The position numbers and the translations under genes were made by a program. A stretch of 64,000 bases of DNA from Echinostoma caproni (taxonomy: Eukaryota; Platyhelminthes; Trematoda; Plagiorchiida; Echinostomatidae), in assembly GCA_900618425.1 (NCBI GenBank), contig UZAN01039474.1, positions 101,232-165,231 on the forward strand. Direction: 5' to 3'. Shown piece after piece: positions 37,101 through 47,538 of this stretch. Every line of letters begins with the position of its first letter. Within the stretch, counting starts at the first letter, position 1. The notes under the pieces are model-generated. The model made no database searches. It was given only the letters and a program-made list of their open reading frames with translations, and had not been told where the DNA came from.

Positions 37101-39420
37101 ATAACGAAATTCCCTGTGCCACCAAATCATATCAACCAGTACAACCATGATTCGCAGGTGTTGAACTTATATTTTGACCTGTGAATTAATAAAAGCATCA
37201 TCAAATGAGATAAGTGAAGGAGAGTTCACTGCAGAAAAATTATGGATCAAAACAGATTGCGAATGCGACGGATGAGCACAAAGCTCTTTGTGATAACTTC
37301 TATCGGATTACTGCATGCTTGTTAAGCGTTGTACACGTGTCTTTTTTCTCATTCCCAGTAAGAATGCCAAGATAAAATATTGAACGTTGAAAATATTTTT
37401 CTGTTAATGAAAATTCCAACTCAAATATAGAGTTCAGGGTTGGATAATGGGAACAGTCTTTTGTGTGTTCTATAAGATTTATATTGGAGTACGCGCACAC
37501 GTATCCACCCTTGTTTCCTTTAATTAGTATGGGTAGGTATATTACCAGCCATTTGTAATTAAATACATTTATCCTGTCCCTTGCGATTTGCATTTTTACA
37601 TTGTAATCAAAGTTGAAAATGCGGTTCGTAGCTGTCTGCGACCGAATAAAAATGTTTCATACTGATCCCGTATGACCTGCATTCAGTTTGCCTAACTAAT
37701 CTCGGCAACACCGTGTTACTCATAACGTATCGAATCTGATTCTTTAAGTATATTTTACCACTTGTAGTTTGTAGTATTTTTCATAAAATACCACCGAGGA
37801 TTGTTCTCCTTGAAGCCCCATTAGAAACAGACATTTTATAGGAACAAATATATTATTTCTATAAATAAATAAGTGTCTAAGTTTTACCTCTATAGGACTA
37901 CTTTCAACCATTCAAATCTCTCGCATTTCTTTCAAATTTATTTAATTACAAGGCATGAACAATTTATGGAGGGCAAAAAATGTAAATTATAGTATACTGC
38001 ACCCACCTGAAAAACTGGGGGAGTTCAACACATTTTTAAATGACTCCATTGCTGTTTCCACTCCACCCGCTCTCCGAAATCATGCTCCTTTGAACTAAAT
38101 TTTTGTATTACTTGGTTGATTTTTCAATAATTTACCATCCTTTTCAAAAGATCTACAAAGTGTAACAAACAACGTTTTGTGCTCAGGTAAACGTCATTAT
38201 GCATAACACCATCATCAGTTCAAATATGTAAAGGATGAAATTAGTTTGTGTTTTTATCAGATTTCTTCTTTCGTAAAAGCGGAGACCCAGTGTATTATGC
38301 GTTTTTCACGCACCCTCCCATTACTTCTTCATCGTTTTCAGATTCTAACAGTGACTATATTTTTTCTGAAACCATCGCATTAGATGTAGATTGAAGATGA
38401 CCTCCGGTGGATATGCTTGACCCGAAGAACTGATGACAATTCCTACTGCACCCGAATGCAAATAGATTGTTTCGAACTTTAGGAGAGCAGCCATTTGGCG
38501 AAGCGTATATGAACTGTTCGGCGATATTGCTTTCTGAGACTTTCCATGTGACTCCCTTTTCCTGGAGACCTCGAGAATTTTCTTACGTGATTATGTGATC
38601 ACCATTAAGCCTCAATCAGCTCAACCGTGGAGTCAAATTTTCTATATCCCTTGGGGTTGTAATAACTGGCGCAGTGCTTTTCTTGTTTTAATTTCATTTC
38701 ATTTACCGGTTTTCTCATTTGACCGACTTCAGTTTTCGGTCTTTGATTCCGTTAGCTTTTGTGTTCGGGTTAAATGTTTGCACAAACAAAATGTCTTTAT
38801 CATTCCTAGGTGCTTTTATGCATACGTGGATGTTTGCGCAGGTTTTGTTCCTCATGTTCTCTCCTTTCCCAGAATAAGCAATGAATCGATTAATTTGCAA
38901 TGAACCAGCGCATCACTTTGCCAGTATGTTTGCTGAGCTCGTGCTTTGCATACATCTACAGACAAACAGAACTAATATTTATAAGGCACCCAAACGATCA
39001 CTGTTGCTTTTCGTCTCCCCCAGTCCATGTTAGTTTGATCACCTAAAATACGTTAATATTGTTCTCGTGATTAATGGTTTGCTGATCCAAGTCGGAGACA
39101 ATTATCTCGTAGTTTGATAAACAAGCAAATGAATAGGTGTTTATTCATTTTCGATCTTCTCTATCTCGCGCGCTCAGATGAAAAACATAATACGAATGTG
39201 GAAAAATCCAATGAGTAAATGGTCTCCGAGCTACGCAATTGATTTGATAAACATAGTGGCCAAAATATTTTCAAAACAATGAAATAGTCTATATAAGATC
39301 CAGCCAAGTTTATGGATATTGGATTGGTAGCCTACGTTGAATGGTGATAAGGCGAATAACATTGACATGAGCTGTGGTTGCACAAACATACAAGCAACCA
39401 AAGGGACATAGTTTGGTCAG
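37101..39420. other. non-coding; ambiguous frames only
   Basis: The minus frame at 37300-37593 (97 codons) and the frames on both strands at 38595-38903 are open but have no paired splice sites. Nothing else recognised. Confidence 0.35.
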
Positions 39421-39631
39421 CGTGAACGACACGATGTCAAATAGCGGTCAGTTTCAGTACGATCTGGAGTTATATCTGTGCAGTGCATTGACAATTATGG
39501 ATGCAACACTAAATACAAAGGAAAGAACCTCGAAGAAGTCAAAAACAAGAAACGTGCAAAAATCTCGCGTTCAAGATGGAAGAACAGCAAACAACATGGT
39601 CACCGTTTTGTCAGAACGAAGGACCATTGAG
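39421..39631 (+). CDS. candidate internal exon, basic linker
   Basis: After GTTTGGTCAG the plus strand reads QFQYDLELYLCSALTIMDA, then a Lys/Arg/Ser-rich segment (NTKERTSKKSKTRNVQKSR) and ends at GACCATTGAG|GTTAGC. One base completes a split codon, then 70 codons, phase 0 out. Acidic-to-basic composition and lack of low-complexity AT codons look coding. No family recognised. The frame has no ATG early, so it is not a first exon as seen. Confidence 0.37.
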
Positions 39632-41689
39632 GTTAGCTTATATCTACTACGCGTTGGCGTTTGATGATAAATAATACTTGTCACTAACGAAACAAAGATA
39701 TTAGTCAAATTCCTATTCGACTGTGAGATCTATTGCACCGATACACTCAAAGTAATAACTTCGAATAAAATAATTTGGATGAGTAACGCTGGAAAGTTAC
39801 CAAAATAATTCAACGAGCATCTATTTATTTTATCATTGAATTTCAGTCTGAATTCGAATTCTGCGTTTTTGTTTAATGTTTGTGTTTAAAATTTCATGCA
39901 CTTATCATCAAATTTATCGCCAAATAGGAATCAAATTTCCATTTTAATGACTGTTCAAACTAACAATTTTTACGTCGACTCTGAATCTTTTATTTTTAAC
40001 AGTATTTTCTTTTTTATTGGCCCACCAATGGCGCAGGTGACAGTTACCCTCCGGAACACATGTTATACTATGCACTGAAATAGACAGCCTAGTTAAATAG
40101 AATTCACAGTCGGAAAGCTTCTTTATTCTTTGAAGCCTAACAAACTAATTGTAAAATAATCATCGTAGAATACGATACCGAAGATGGATGTCGGAAACAT
40201 AATGTCGGTATACTGGTGATCAAAATAAAACTTGCGATGCATCCGCCAAGAGACCCCACATTTTCACACAGGAAACACAAATCACAGAGGTTCTTGTTTA
40301 AATAACACGTCAGTCAATGAGTTTAGGTATCTGATTTTCTCGGCAGGTTCCTGATACTATCTACGTAGTCATTGTGAGACCTGTAGAATGTACTTTATAT
40401 TTTTCTACAAAAGTCATATACCTCATTGACCAATGGGATTTGGTGTGCATGTATATGTTAATTGATGTTCCTTTTGACTTACGTTTTACTTCTTTGAACA
40501 GTCATCGAGTTAACAGCATGTAGAAAAGAATCCGGGGTATTTTTGAACTTGCGTAATACCTCGAATTCATCCAGACGTCTTCCCCTGATTGGCTAACGTC
40601 TTCATAGAATGAATGCATCAAAATAAATATAACAATTGTTCAAGTCATACAACTTACCGATTGTAGATTGCGGATTTTATTACATAAACGTTTCAGAAAA
40701 GTCAGAATTCTCCATTTTTACGAAGGTTGGTGGCAAATCGGTCGAAATTTGAACAAATTCAAGAGAAAAAAATTAAGAAAAAGTGATCAGCAGTAATAAA
40801 GAAAATGGACAAAAAGGGTAATACAATATCTCTGATTCTTTAACACTTGGGCCAGTCAGTCCAGCATTAAGTTCAATAACTCGTTCAATGGATTCTTTTT
40901 CTGGGTTTCATTAAGCACACACGGCACTCTGGTCTCTAACGACCACTCCTACAGTAACCGGTTAATTTTTTTCTTCAGCACAGACCAAACGATTTTAGGC
41001 ACCTTCGAATCCGGACTGTTAACCTCCCTCAGAATAAATGCATATTTCTAAACTTGTCAACCCGAAAATGTCCATACGCAAGAAAACAATATTCAGCAAT
41101 GCTTAAGCAATATCCACCTAATCCAGTTCAAATGGTTTCTTTGTTAAAATAGCGAGAATCATGACGAGGAGTGTTATCTTGGAGAGGCATGTAATCCCAA
41201 CTGCGTCGCAAGTTTCGCGGTAGGCGAAAACCTGTGTCAGTGGTTCAGCAATGTTTGCACTAACTAGGGTACCATACACAGGTATCCGTTTCAGTTCCCA
41301 TTCAAATCAATAGATGGGTACATTATTTAATTATTTTTACTAATGAAAGCGATTTATTTTAGAAATTGGATTCATAACGGTGTTTTCTCTTGCGTTCAAA
41401 CTACCAGGCATTCGTCAATTAAAAAAACAGAACGTCAAGAGGACGTTGAATGTGGTTTGAATTAGTCGGCCAAAATATTACACACCGTCATTTTGTAGAG
41501 TTTATTAAAGTCTCCAAATAAACTGATTTCAGCTTCAGTAGGAAATTAGGTCATCAATTTTCGAATTAAGGTACACACAATCTCCAAAACGTTCAACCGG
41601 ACTATCTAAGTTACCAGTTTCGTGCAGCTGTTCTCGGTTGGAACAGTATTTCACGTGAGGATTTGACTCAGTTTCAAAGTAGAGATCCG
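39632..41689. other. non-coding stretch, nothing recognised
   Basis: AT-rich, no supported exon or repeat family before the ribozyme pair. Confidence 0.45.
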
Positions 41690-41705
41690 TCTTGCATATG
41701 GCAGA

Positions 41706-41758
41706 TGAAGCGTGAACTGAACAGATATTTCGACCTGGTTGGGTCTCATCAGCAGTGC
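41706..41758 (-). ncRNA. hammerhead ribozyme, type I, intact core
   Basis: Minus strand: stem I strand GCACTG (41758-41753), CTGATGA (41752-41746), stem II GACC/GGTC (4 bp, loop CAACCA), GAAA (41731-41728), a very short stem III, cleavage triplet GTT (41722-41720) and stem I return strand CAGTTC with five of six pairs. All invariant core bases are present. The stem II plus 6-base loop closely resembles the schistosome Smalpha ribozyme. Distal stem I can continue through AGAT/ATCT. U at position 17 is allowed but usually slower than C. Short stem III is typical of retroelement hammerheads, which may work as dimers. Confidence 0.72.
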
Positions 41759-41841
41759 GAATCTAACGACCCAACAGGGAATCCAACCGGCGTTCTGTCC
41801 ATGAGGTCTGGGGTTCGGTCTCCAGTTGGGTCGGTGGATCC

Positions 41842-41890
41842 GCACTGCTGATGAGACCCAACCAGGTGGAAATAGCTGTCTGGTGCTTCC
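41842..41890 (+). ncRNA. hammerhead ribozyme, type I, one core-helix defect
   Basis: Plus strand: GCACTG, CTGATGA (41848-41854), stem II ACC/GGT with loop CAACCA, GAAA (41869-41872), TAGCT, cleavage triplet GTC (41878-41880) and return strand TGGTGC, giving six stem I pairs with two G-U. The first stem II pair is G-G instead of G-C, which should weaken activity. Distal stem I may resume as GGA/TCC beyond an internal loop. Confidence 0.65.
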
Positions 41891-42620
41891 TAGCTTTTCA
41901 GCTCACGCTTCGTATGCCGTATAGACGAAGAATTTTCAATTTGAAATTGCAACCGTATTTGTTCGCCTTTTTACTCTCGTTTTGTAGGTTTTCTTCCTTT
42001 GCACGATTTTCTTAGTGAAATTCATTTGAGTACGGAACGAAATACGCTTCAGTTTTGTCTTGATGTACTTGCAGAAGTTAGAAACTGGGGCGCCAGATGA
42101 ATGTGCATGTCTGATATGCAAACGCTTAAGGCTTTCTTGCCCACTAGAAGTGCTTGTTTTTCTATTCGGTTTGGACGTGGTAAAGTTATTAAAATGATCG
42201 GTTAGCGAGTAGCACTTTCAAGATCGATTTCCCTTGTTTAAATTTTCTCTCTTACCTGGACCATATTTTTACCTGTTACATGAAGATAGGCGTTTTTGGT
42301 GACAATTCACTGTCACAAACGTTCGGCATTTCCGTATTTCCCCCGAGCAGAATTTGCACAGCGGTGGCCTCTTTTTTGAAAGTTAGCTGGATATTTGTTC
42401 CCACTTGACGAAGCAAAGCATAAATCATCTGTCATCATTATCGACAATATTTTGCGTTTCACCTCTTATATACCAGAGTAAAGATTTATATGAATTACAA
42501 TTTATTTATTAAATGAATGAACTATTATATCCTTTAATGTTGTGATGCAAATTTCGAACTAAGGTCCAATATCTTCTAAAATACAAACCCGGACCAATCA
42601 AGCTACATCCCTTTCATCAG

Positions 42621-42720
42621 TCTTTAGCTAAAACCTGCAGTCCCTCAGTGTTGACCCATAATCATTTAGCCCAAACCTGTAATGCTTTAACTACTACTGG
42701 TAGTCCTTTAGTCTAGACAN
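42621..42720 (+). repeat. degenerate 21-bp tandem array, plus orientation
   Basis: Five units of 21 bp read in one frame as SLAKTCS, PSVLTHN, HLAQTCN, ALTTTGS and PLV-stop-T. Consensus heptapeptide x-L-A-x-T-x-N/S. Units are 50-70% alike. The array ends in a single N and a decayed unit. Confidence 0.6.
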
Positions 42721-42912
42721 CTTTAGGCGAGGCAGATCAAAAGGCATGCATTACAACTTTCAACTGTATGGCAAACGATCGCCAAACCTTCTCATTTTTA
42801 TAATCAAGTTTTGCAACATCGACTTTTGTAAAACATAACATTTTTCAAGGTTCCATGACCTTAGAATTCTCGAAAACTTTTGATCTGACAGGCTTACAGC
42901 GATTGGAGTAAA

Positions 42913-43017
42913 ATGTGTCCGNGTCGTCAAGGCAATGCTCGTTTTCACTAAACGAATGTGAGTCAAGGCTAAAGAATTATAGGTTGAGGCTAAAGGACTG
43001 CGGGCTTCAGCTAAAGC
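42913..43017 (-). repeat. the same 21-bp array, minus orientation
   Basis: Minus-strand units read ALAEARS, PLASTYN, SLALTHI, RLVKTSI and ALTxRTH, the same heptad as at 42621-42720, followed by fading units. The frame is open for 106 codons (43080-42760) without a stop. The two arrays face each other across about 190 bp. Confidence 0.6.
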
Positions 43018-43447
43018 TTTGTGAGAAAATGCGCAGTGGAAGCAGAGCATACGGAACATTGTACTAGAAAATGAAGGCACTATTTAGAACGGGACCAGCC
43101 GAATAGTATGCGGCATAAACAACAAACAACCAAAGTAGAAAATACCTGGTATGACTTGATTGTATATGTTGCACACTGCTGCAGGCATGAGTATGAGAAA
43201 ACAAACGACATACATGTGGGGTGGGGGGCTAGGCGAATTTACCGCGGAATCCTGACCAAATCTAGTATTTTATGTGAGCCACACATAAGTGCATCTGATG
43301 GCTCGTATTAAGTAAACTGGGAAATTCGAACATATGACTGCAATGAAAGCTGCCGGCAACTACAAAATAAATGCTGATTTGTGTCCTCGATTAACAGTTA
43401 CCAAAATATACAAACAGGTTCATTTATATTTTCATTGCAATACGCAG

Positions 43448-43653
43448 GAGAATTATCCGAAAGTGGGTTGTTAATAAATTTTTCTCAAAACCTGTCATAT
43501 CCATTGCCCATCTGCGCAGTTTACGTTGGATTTGCGATTCGAATAAGCGCTGTATCACGAATGCCGGAAACCACAGTTGGAACAAGAGTGAAACAGGTGC
43601 TGGAGGGTTTCAACTTTCCCGTGACAAATACCTGTATATTTCATATAGACTGA
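43448..43653 (+). CDS. candidate terminal exon
   Basis: After a pyrimidine-rich acceptor (TTTTCATTGCAATACGCAG) the plus strand is open for 68 residues to TGA. The peptide has a hydrophobic middle (YPLPICAVYVGFAIRISAVS) and a C-terminal part VGTRVKQVLEGFNFPVTN. It enters in phase 1. No poly(A) signal close behind and no family recognised. Confidence 0.32.
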
Positions 43654-43974
43654 CTGAAATCAGATTTATTAGACTGATGTATACGTTTACGAGATTAGGA
43701 ACAATATCAAATGCAACCAAATGATTTGACAGATATGTCAAAACTAAGTGACTATTTTCAGTTAGGTAACCGTAATCTGTTTGCTATGTGCTTGTGTTTT
43801 TCCGAACCGTGAAGTGATATTGACAAAAAATATGGTTAATGGACTTTTTTCTCAAAAATTCCATAATTTATCTCTCAACTGTGTGGTCACCGCAAAGATT
43901 ACAACAAACAAATGTCAATGAGCTTTCTAGTTACATTTTTTTATTCGTTTCCAAAATTGTTCTCTTTCAAAGGG

Positions 43975-44140
43975 CGGTGGTGGCCCGGGGATAACGTCAC
44001 CAAATTATCTCCTCAGGGGACGTGTGTTCGAACTCCACCACCACTGCCTGACTTCGCCCATGGCAGCCCTTTGATTGGCCTCTTCTCCCTTCCTGAAAAT
44101 TCTATCAGTTTGTATTCAATAAAAAGAAATTATTATTAAA
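43975..44140 (+). mobile_element. tRNA-headed SINE, copy 2
   Basis: CGGTGGTGGCCCGGGGATAA, GTGTTCGAACTCC (B box, closer to consensus than copy 1), CCACCACTGCC, CCCTTTGATTGGCCTC, CTTCCTGAAAATTCT and a CAATAAAAAG tail ending in TTATTATTA. Collinear with 13776-13947. Confidence 0.65.
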
Positions 44141-44419
44141 AGGAAAAAGGTGGACAAATAAGCAACCTATCCGGTTCTTATTACTCGACAACTGCATGAA
44201 GTGGAATTATGCTTACAACGGGAAGTAGGTAACGGTTGAAATAAAAACAGGGTGTAGCTGGTAAACAATAAACAAAACCCTCCTGCTCCTGAATGGAAGG
44301 TTAGTCGTGATAACTTAGATTTCCCGTGTGATACGCGAGACACTGACCACGGCGACCACATCAAAATAATCTCCAGAACATTTCAGATATCCAAACGATT
44401 TTGCTCACTATCTGGGTGG

Positions 44420-44640
44420 GATTGACACGCGTGTGCGCCACCTCCCACGGTTTCGTACAGCGCACTCTAAAACACAAGACCGTCTGCTGTTGCGAGTTAG
44501 TTGGGCGATTTCCTATTGTGATCTGAGAGGCCTCTTAGTTCACGGGGCAGAGGGTGTGCTGTGCATATTCACAGGCGTTTTATGCGCCCTGGTTCGTGCC
44601 TCAGCGAGTGATCCGATGTTTTCACAATCCTAATGATTTT
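44420..44640. repeat. GC-rich island, possible transposon remnant
   Basis: Sharp rise in GC starting at GGATTGACACGCGTGTGCG and ending near TCCTAATG at 44635. The short word TTGACACGCGTGTG recurs near 61358, beside the decayed RT. This suggests an interspersed repeat, but no coding match or terminal repeat is visible. Confidence 0.3.
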
Positions 44641-45184
44641 GTTCTCTCATTATCTATCAAACAACCTTTATTCAACTTGTGAAAATTTGGCCCATGGAAA
44701 TTAAGCTGAAAGAAGTTCTGATGAGAAAATGGAATATCGCTGGACAAGTTATTGGTTCATTTCGCCGTTGAACATATTTTCTAACATTACTCATTTTTGT
44801 TTCTGAGACGCATTAAAATATTTACAGTTGGAGTTCATCTATCAGCATGTTTTCATTGAATTTCACCCGCATGTGTTGAGAATAGTAGTTTTATATAACT
44901 ACTAAGTTTTGTGAAGGCCGTCTACTACGACCTAAAGGCCATGTGATATATTTTTTCCACGAAGTTAATCACTTCAGGGGTACTGGTTAGAATATTGTAA
45001 ATAAACCACATACCATCGAGCTAGCTAGAGATCCAGCCCAGGAGAGCACAGGTCAAACACAATAATACTGGATGACCGAGTTATACATTGTTCTTTTACG
45101 CGATATAGTACAACCCGTCCTTGCATGCCTAATGCGGGTGCATACCTAAAATCGTCTCCAGGTTTATAACTGAGTTGTAAGTCT

Positions 45185-45290
45185 TCCAGTCTGATTCCGT
45201 GCTACAAGAGAGTTGTGGGTCGGTGGATAGCCACTGGTGATGAGGCCGGTAGATTAACTGTGCCTCCCAGGTTTCCATTTCACGTTCCAT
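45185..45290 (+). mobile_element. tRNA/hammerhead SINE, decayed copy
   Basis: CAGTCTGATTCCGTG (decayed B box), GTGGGTCGGTGGATAGCCAC and TGGTGATGAGGCC. The conserved GGTCGGTGGAT word equals that of the copy at 41829. The ribozyme part lacks GAAA. Confidence 0.45.
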
Positions 45291-45995
45291 GTGTCATAAG
45301 TTGACATCACATCCTTGAGTACTATCGTTATTGATATATAGTTAAGTTGGAGTGTCAACCTTGAAAGCTAGCGCCGAGATGTGAAAAGTGTGATGCTTCA
45401 AGCTGACAAAGATGGGTTGTGTCATGTGATGAATGTGGAAAGTACATACTATCCCTCGGAATTCGCTTAACAATCTGATTTTAGTATCATCATGTGGATA
45501 AACACCTCAGGTAGACTAATTATTAAATAAAAATAATTCGATGAGACGTTGTGGGCTATCTGCGTCCACTTGAACAGAAGAACTATTGCGAAATGTAATC
45601 GCTCTGTGTTGCCAGTTTCAGTTCCACTCGTTAATTTGTCTGAATAAATGATCCATACGTTGGATCGGCAACCCAATATGAGGTTTAAATTGATGCCTTT
45701 TTTGGCCCTGTACTCATATTGTAAACATAACTCATTCATTCTTCAATACATTTATTTGTTGTTCACTTTATCATTTTCTTCTTCTTTATATTACATACAA
45801 TGTAGCGATGNAACAATGAATTTTCACTTTGGCTGGGTTCTAACGATCACATATAAACGATTACAATATCTTTCCCGCATCATCAAGTGAACATTTTTTA
45901 TCGTGTAAACTAAAATGGGAATCCGATAAACATGTTTTGAGTTTTTGCTTTCGGCTCACGTAAATTTGCTTGTGCATGATGCATGCTTGCCCCAG

Positions 45996-46157
45996 GCCAG
46001 TGAACATAACCAGTGTCTCCAGGAAGAGGGGGGCACAAACGAATGTCTCCATTGTGATCACTATTTTTCCACACAACGCAGACTTGTGATCCGACATAAA
46101 GGAATCAGTTGCATGGAAACAGAATCTGATATTTTTTTTATAAATCGACCCAGATGA
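45996..46157 (+). CDS. candidate terminal exon with C2HC-type zinc finger
   Basis: After ATGCATGCTTGCCCCAG the plus strand reads 53 residues to TGA, phase 0. The core NECLHCDHYFSTQRRLVIRH continues as KGISC: Cys-x2-Cys, an aromatic, TQR, then His and Cys, the layout of the single finger found in some retroelement and nuclear proteins (usual form TQRGL-x2-H). The Gly is Arg here, and the His spacing is one longer than classical C2H2. AATAAA follows 61 bases after the stop. The minus strand is also open here but has no splice support. This is among the best exon candidates in the window; gene identity unknown. Confidence 0.45.
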   Translation, partial: ASEHNQCLQEEGGTNECLHCDHYFSTQRRLVIRHKGISCMETESDIFFINRPR

Positions 46158-46217
46158 TATTTGTAATCCCATTGTTTTAGCTATAACTGCTGGAGATAAT
46201 GGGCCCTGTGAATGCTG

Positions 46218-46223
46218 AATAAA
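46218..46223 (+). promoter_or_regulatory. poly(A) signal AATAAA
   Basis: Lies 61 bases after the stop of the zinc-finger exon candidate and is followed by a T-rich run, as expected of a cleavage region. Confidence 0.4.
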
Positions 46224-46668
46224 ATTTTTTTATAGTTATAAGGGAACAAAAGATATAAACTGACACGCTTGTGTGTTGCTGTATCAAAATAACCACATAA
46301 ATCTGAATAAGGAGTAAACCTACGGACACACAAAAGAAATTGAAGTAGACTGCACAGGGAACAACGGAACAGCTAGACGGTAGTGAAGCGCTTTCCCGGA
46401 AAGTGAATCTTATTCAATCAAATGCAAAAATGATGCAGAGATTATCCTTCCGAGTTTCGCCATCAGGAATTGGGATTGAATAGATAGACTCAGTTGCTCG
46501 AATCAGTCCGACTACAACAAACAATTTCTGATAAATATTATATATTCACAACTGAACTTGCATAGGATGGAATAGTCGTGGCTTGAGATTTGAATAGTTT
46601 GAATAGTTCGACTAGCCCTGATGTTAAAACAGAGAAACATCCGTTGTTGCGTTTCACAGGTATGTTGT

Positions 46669-46691
46669 ATTGTTGTTGTTGTTGTTGTTGC
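46669..46691 (+). repeat. TTG microsatellite
   Basis: About seven TTG/GTT units. Confidence 0.9.
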
Positions 46692-47344
46692 AAGGACGCT
46701 TCACATTTTTAGTGAAATTTGTGAGTTTAGAAGTAAATCATTTCATCACAACTGACCAATTTAAAAATATCGTAAACGTGTCATGGAGAAGTGGTTTGAT
46801 GAGCTTGAGACACAATCTGGCAACCTGACCGTGAGTGCCAACGTAACCAAGCGACAAAAGTTGTCAACGTGAGTAATATTTGAGCTACCTATCAAAATCG
46901 ATTACCTTCAGCGTGCCTAACAACAAGATTTTACAGCCTTAAACTGTGTGATCATTACCATTCTGGAGGGTACTTTTCTGTTCATCACCTTGTTTTAAGT
47001 CTAAAACCATGAGAATTGGTTTTGATACCCTGACTAGCTGAAGTTTTGGTTTTACGAAATAACTCTGCTGTTGAATTTCAGCTAACACTCGAAGTAATAT
47101 GGTTTTAGCATGTTTGAAATAGCCTTGTTAAATGTGACATCGTTTGCGGCTTTTTGTTAAAATTATACCTCAATGTATCATTTGTTCTAAATGAATCTGA
47201 ACAGCTGAACACCTAGCGTGAGCTAATTTTCAGTTATCAGAGAGCATAATCGTAATAGATTCCCGACGGTTGTTTCGTTAAACCATGTTCTACTGAATTT
47301 TTGAATGTAATGGCAACAATACGACACTATTTGTCGTTTTACAG

Positions 47345-47538
47345 TGAAATGTGTGCCTATCAATAATTTGACGATTCCATCTGAGTTGGCAGTAAGCCGA
47401 CATTTCAATTATTGCAAATTATTACCGCCCCGAACCGTCGGTTTATCATCACCTATGTTGTTCCATCTTGCAAATACATCCATTGAGTGTACCAACAGTT
47501 GGAGGAAAGATCAAACGAGGATTTGTTTGAAAATTTGA
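47345..47538 (+). CDS. candidate exon
   Basis: Strong acceptor (ATTTGTCGTTTTACAG), then 63 residues to TGA: KCVPINNLTIPSELAVSRHF, later SSPMLFHLANTSIECTNSW. A donor-like GGCA|GTAAGC lies inside, so the true exon may be only about 16 codons. No poly(A) signal near the stop. No family recognised. Confidence 0.32.

Larger units (their letters stand above)
41690..41892. repeat. two hammerhead-SINE units head to head (palindrome)
   Basis: CCTGGTTGGGTCTCATCAGCAGTGCG-type sequence at 41735-41759 recurs inverted at 41841-41866, and the flanking B-box-like parts (GGTTGGATTCC on minus, GGTTCGGTCTCC on plus) are also mirrored around a centre near 41800. Each half carries part of a tRNA-like head followed by a hammerhead core pointing outward. 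It is therefore an inverted dimer of one SINE family, or one copy inserted into another. Confidence 0.75.

Noticed and set aside
37300..37593. Minus-strand 97-codon ORF
   Set aside because: No acceptor or donor pair and no recognisable motif; expected at this rate by chance in AT-rich DNA.
41690..41892. CRISPR-like or bacterial attachment site reading of the palindrome
   Set aside because: The window is eukaryotic and the palindrome is explained by two inverted ribozyme SINE units.
43975..44140. Possible functional tRNA gene
   Set aside because: A and B boxes exist but the anticodon arm does not fold, and the non-tRNA body and tail show it is a SINE.
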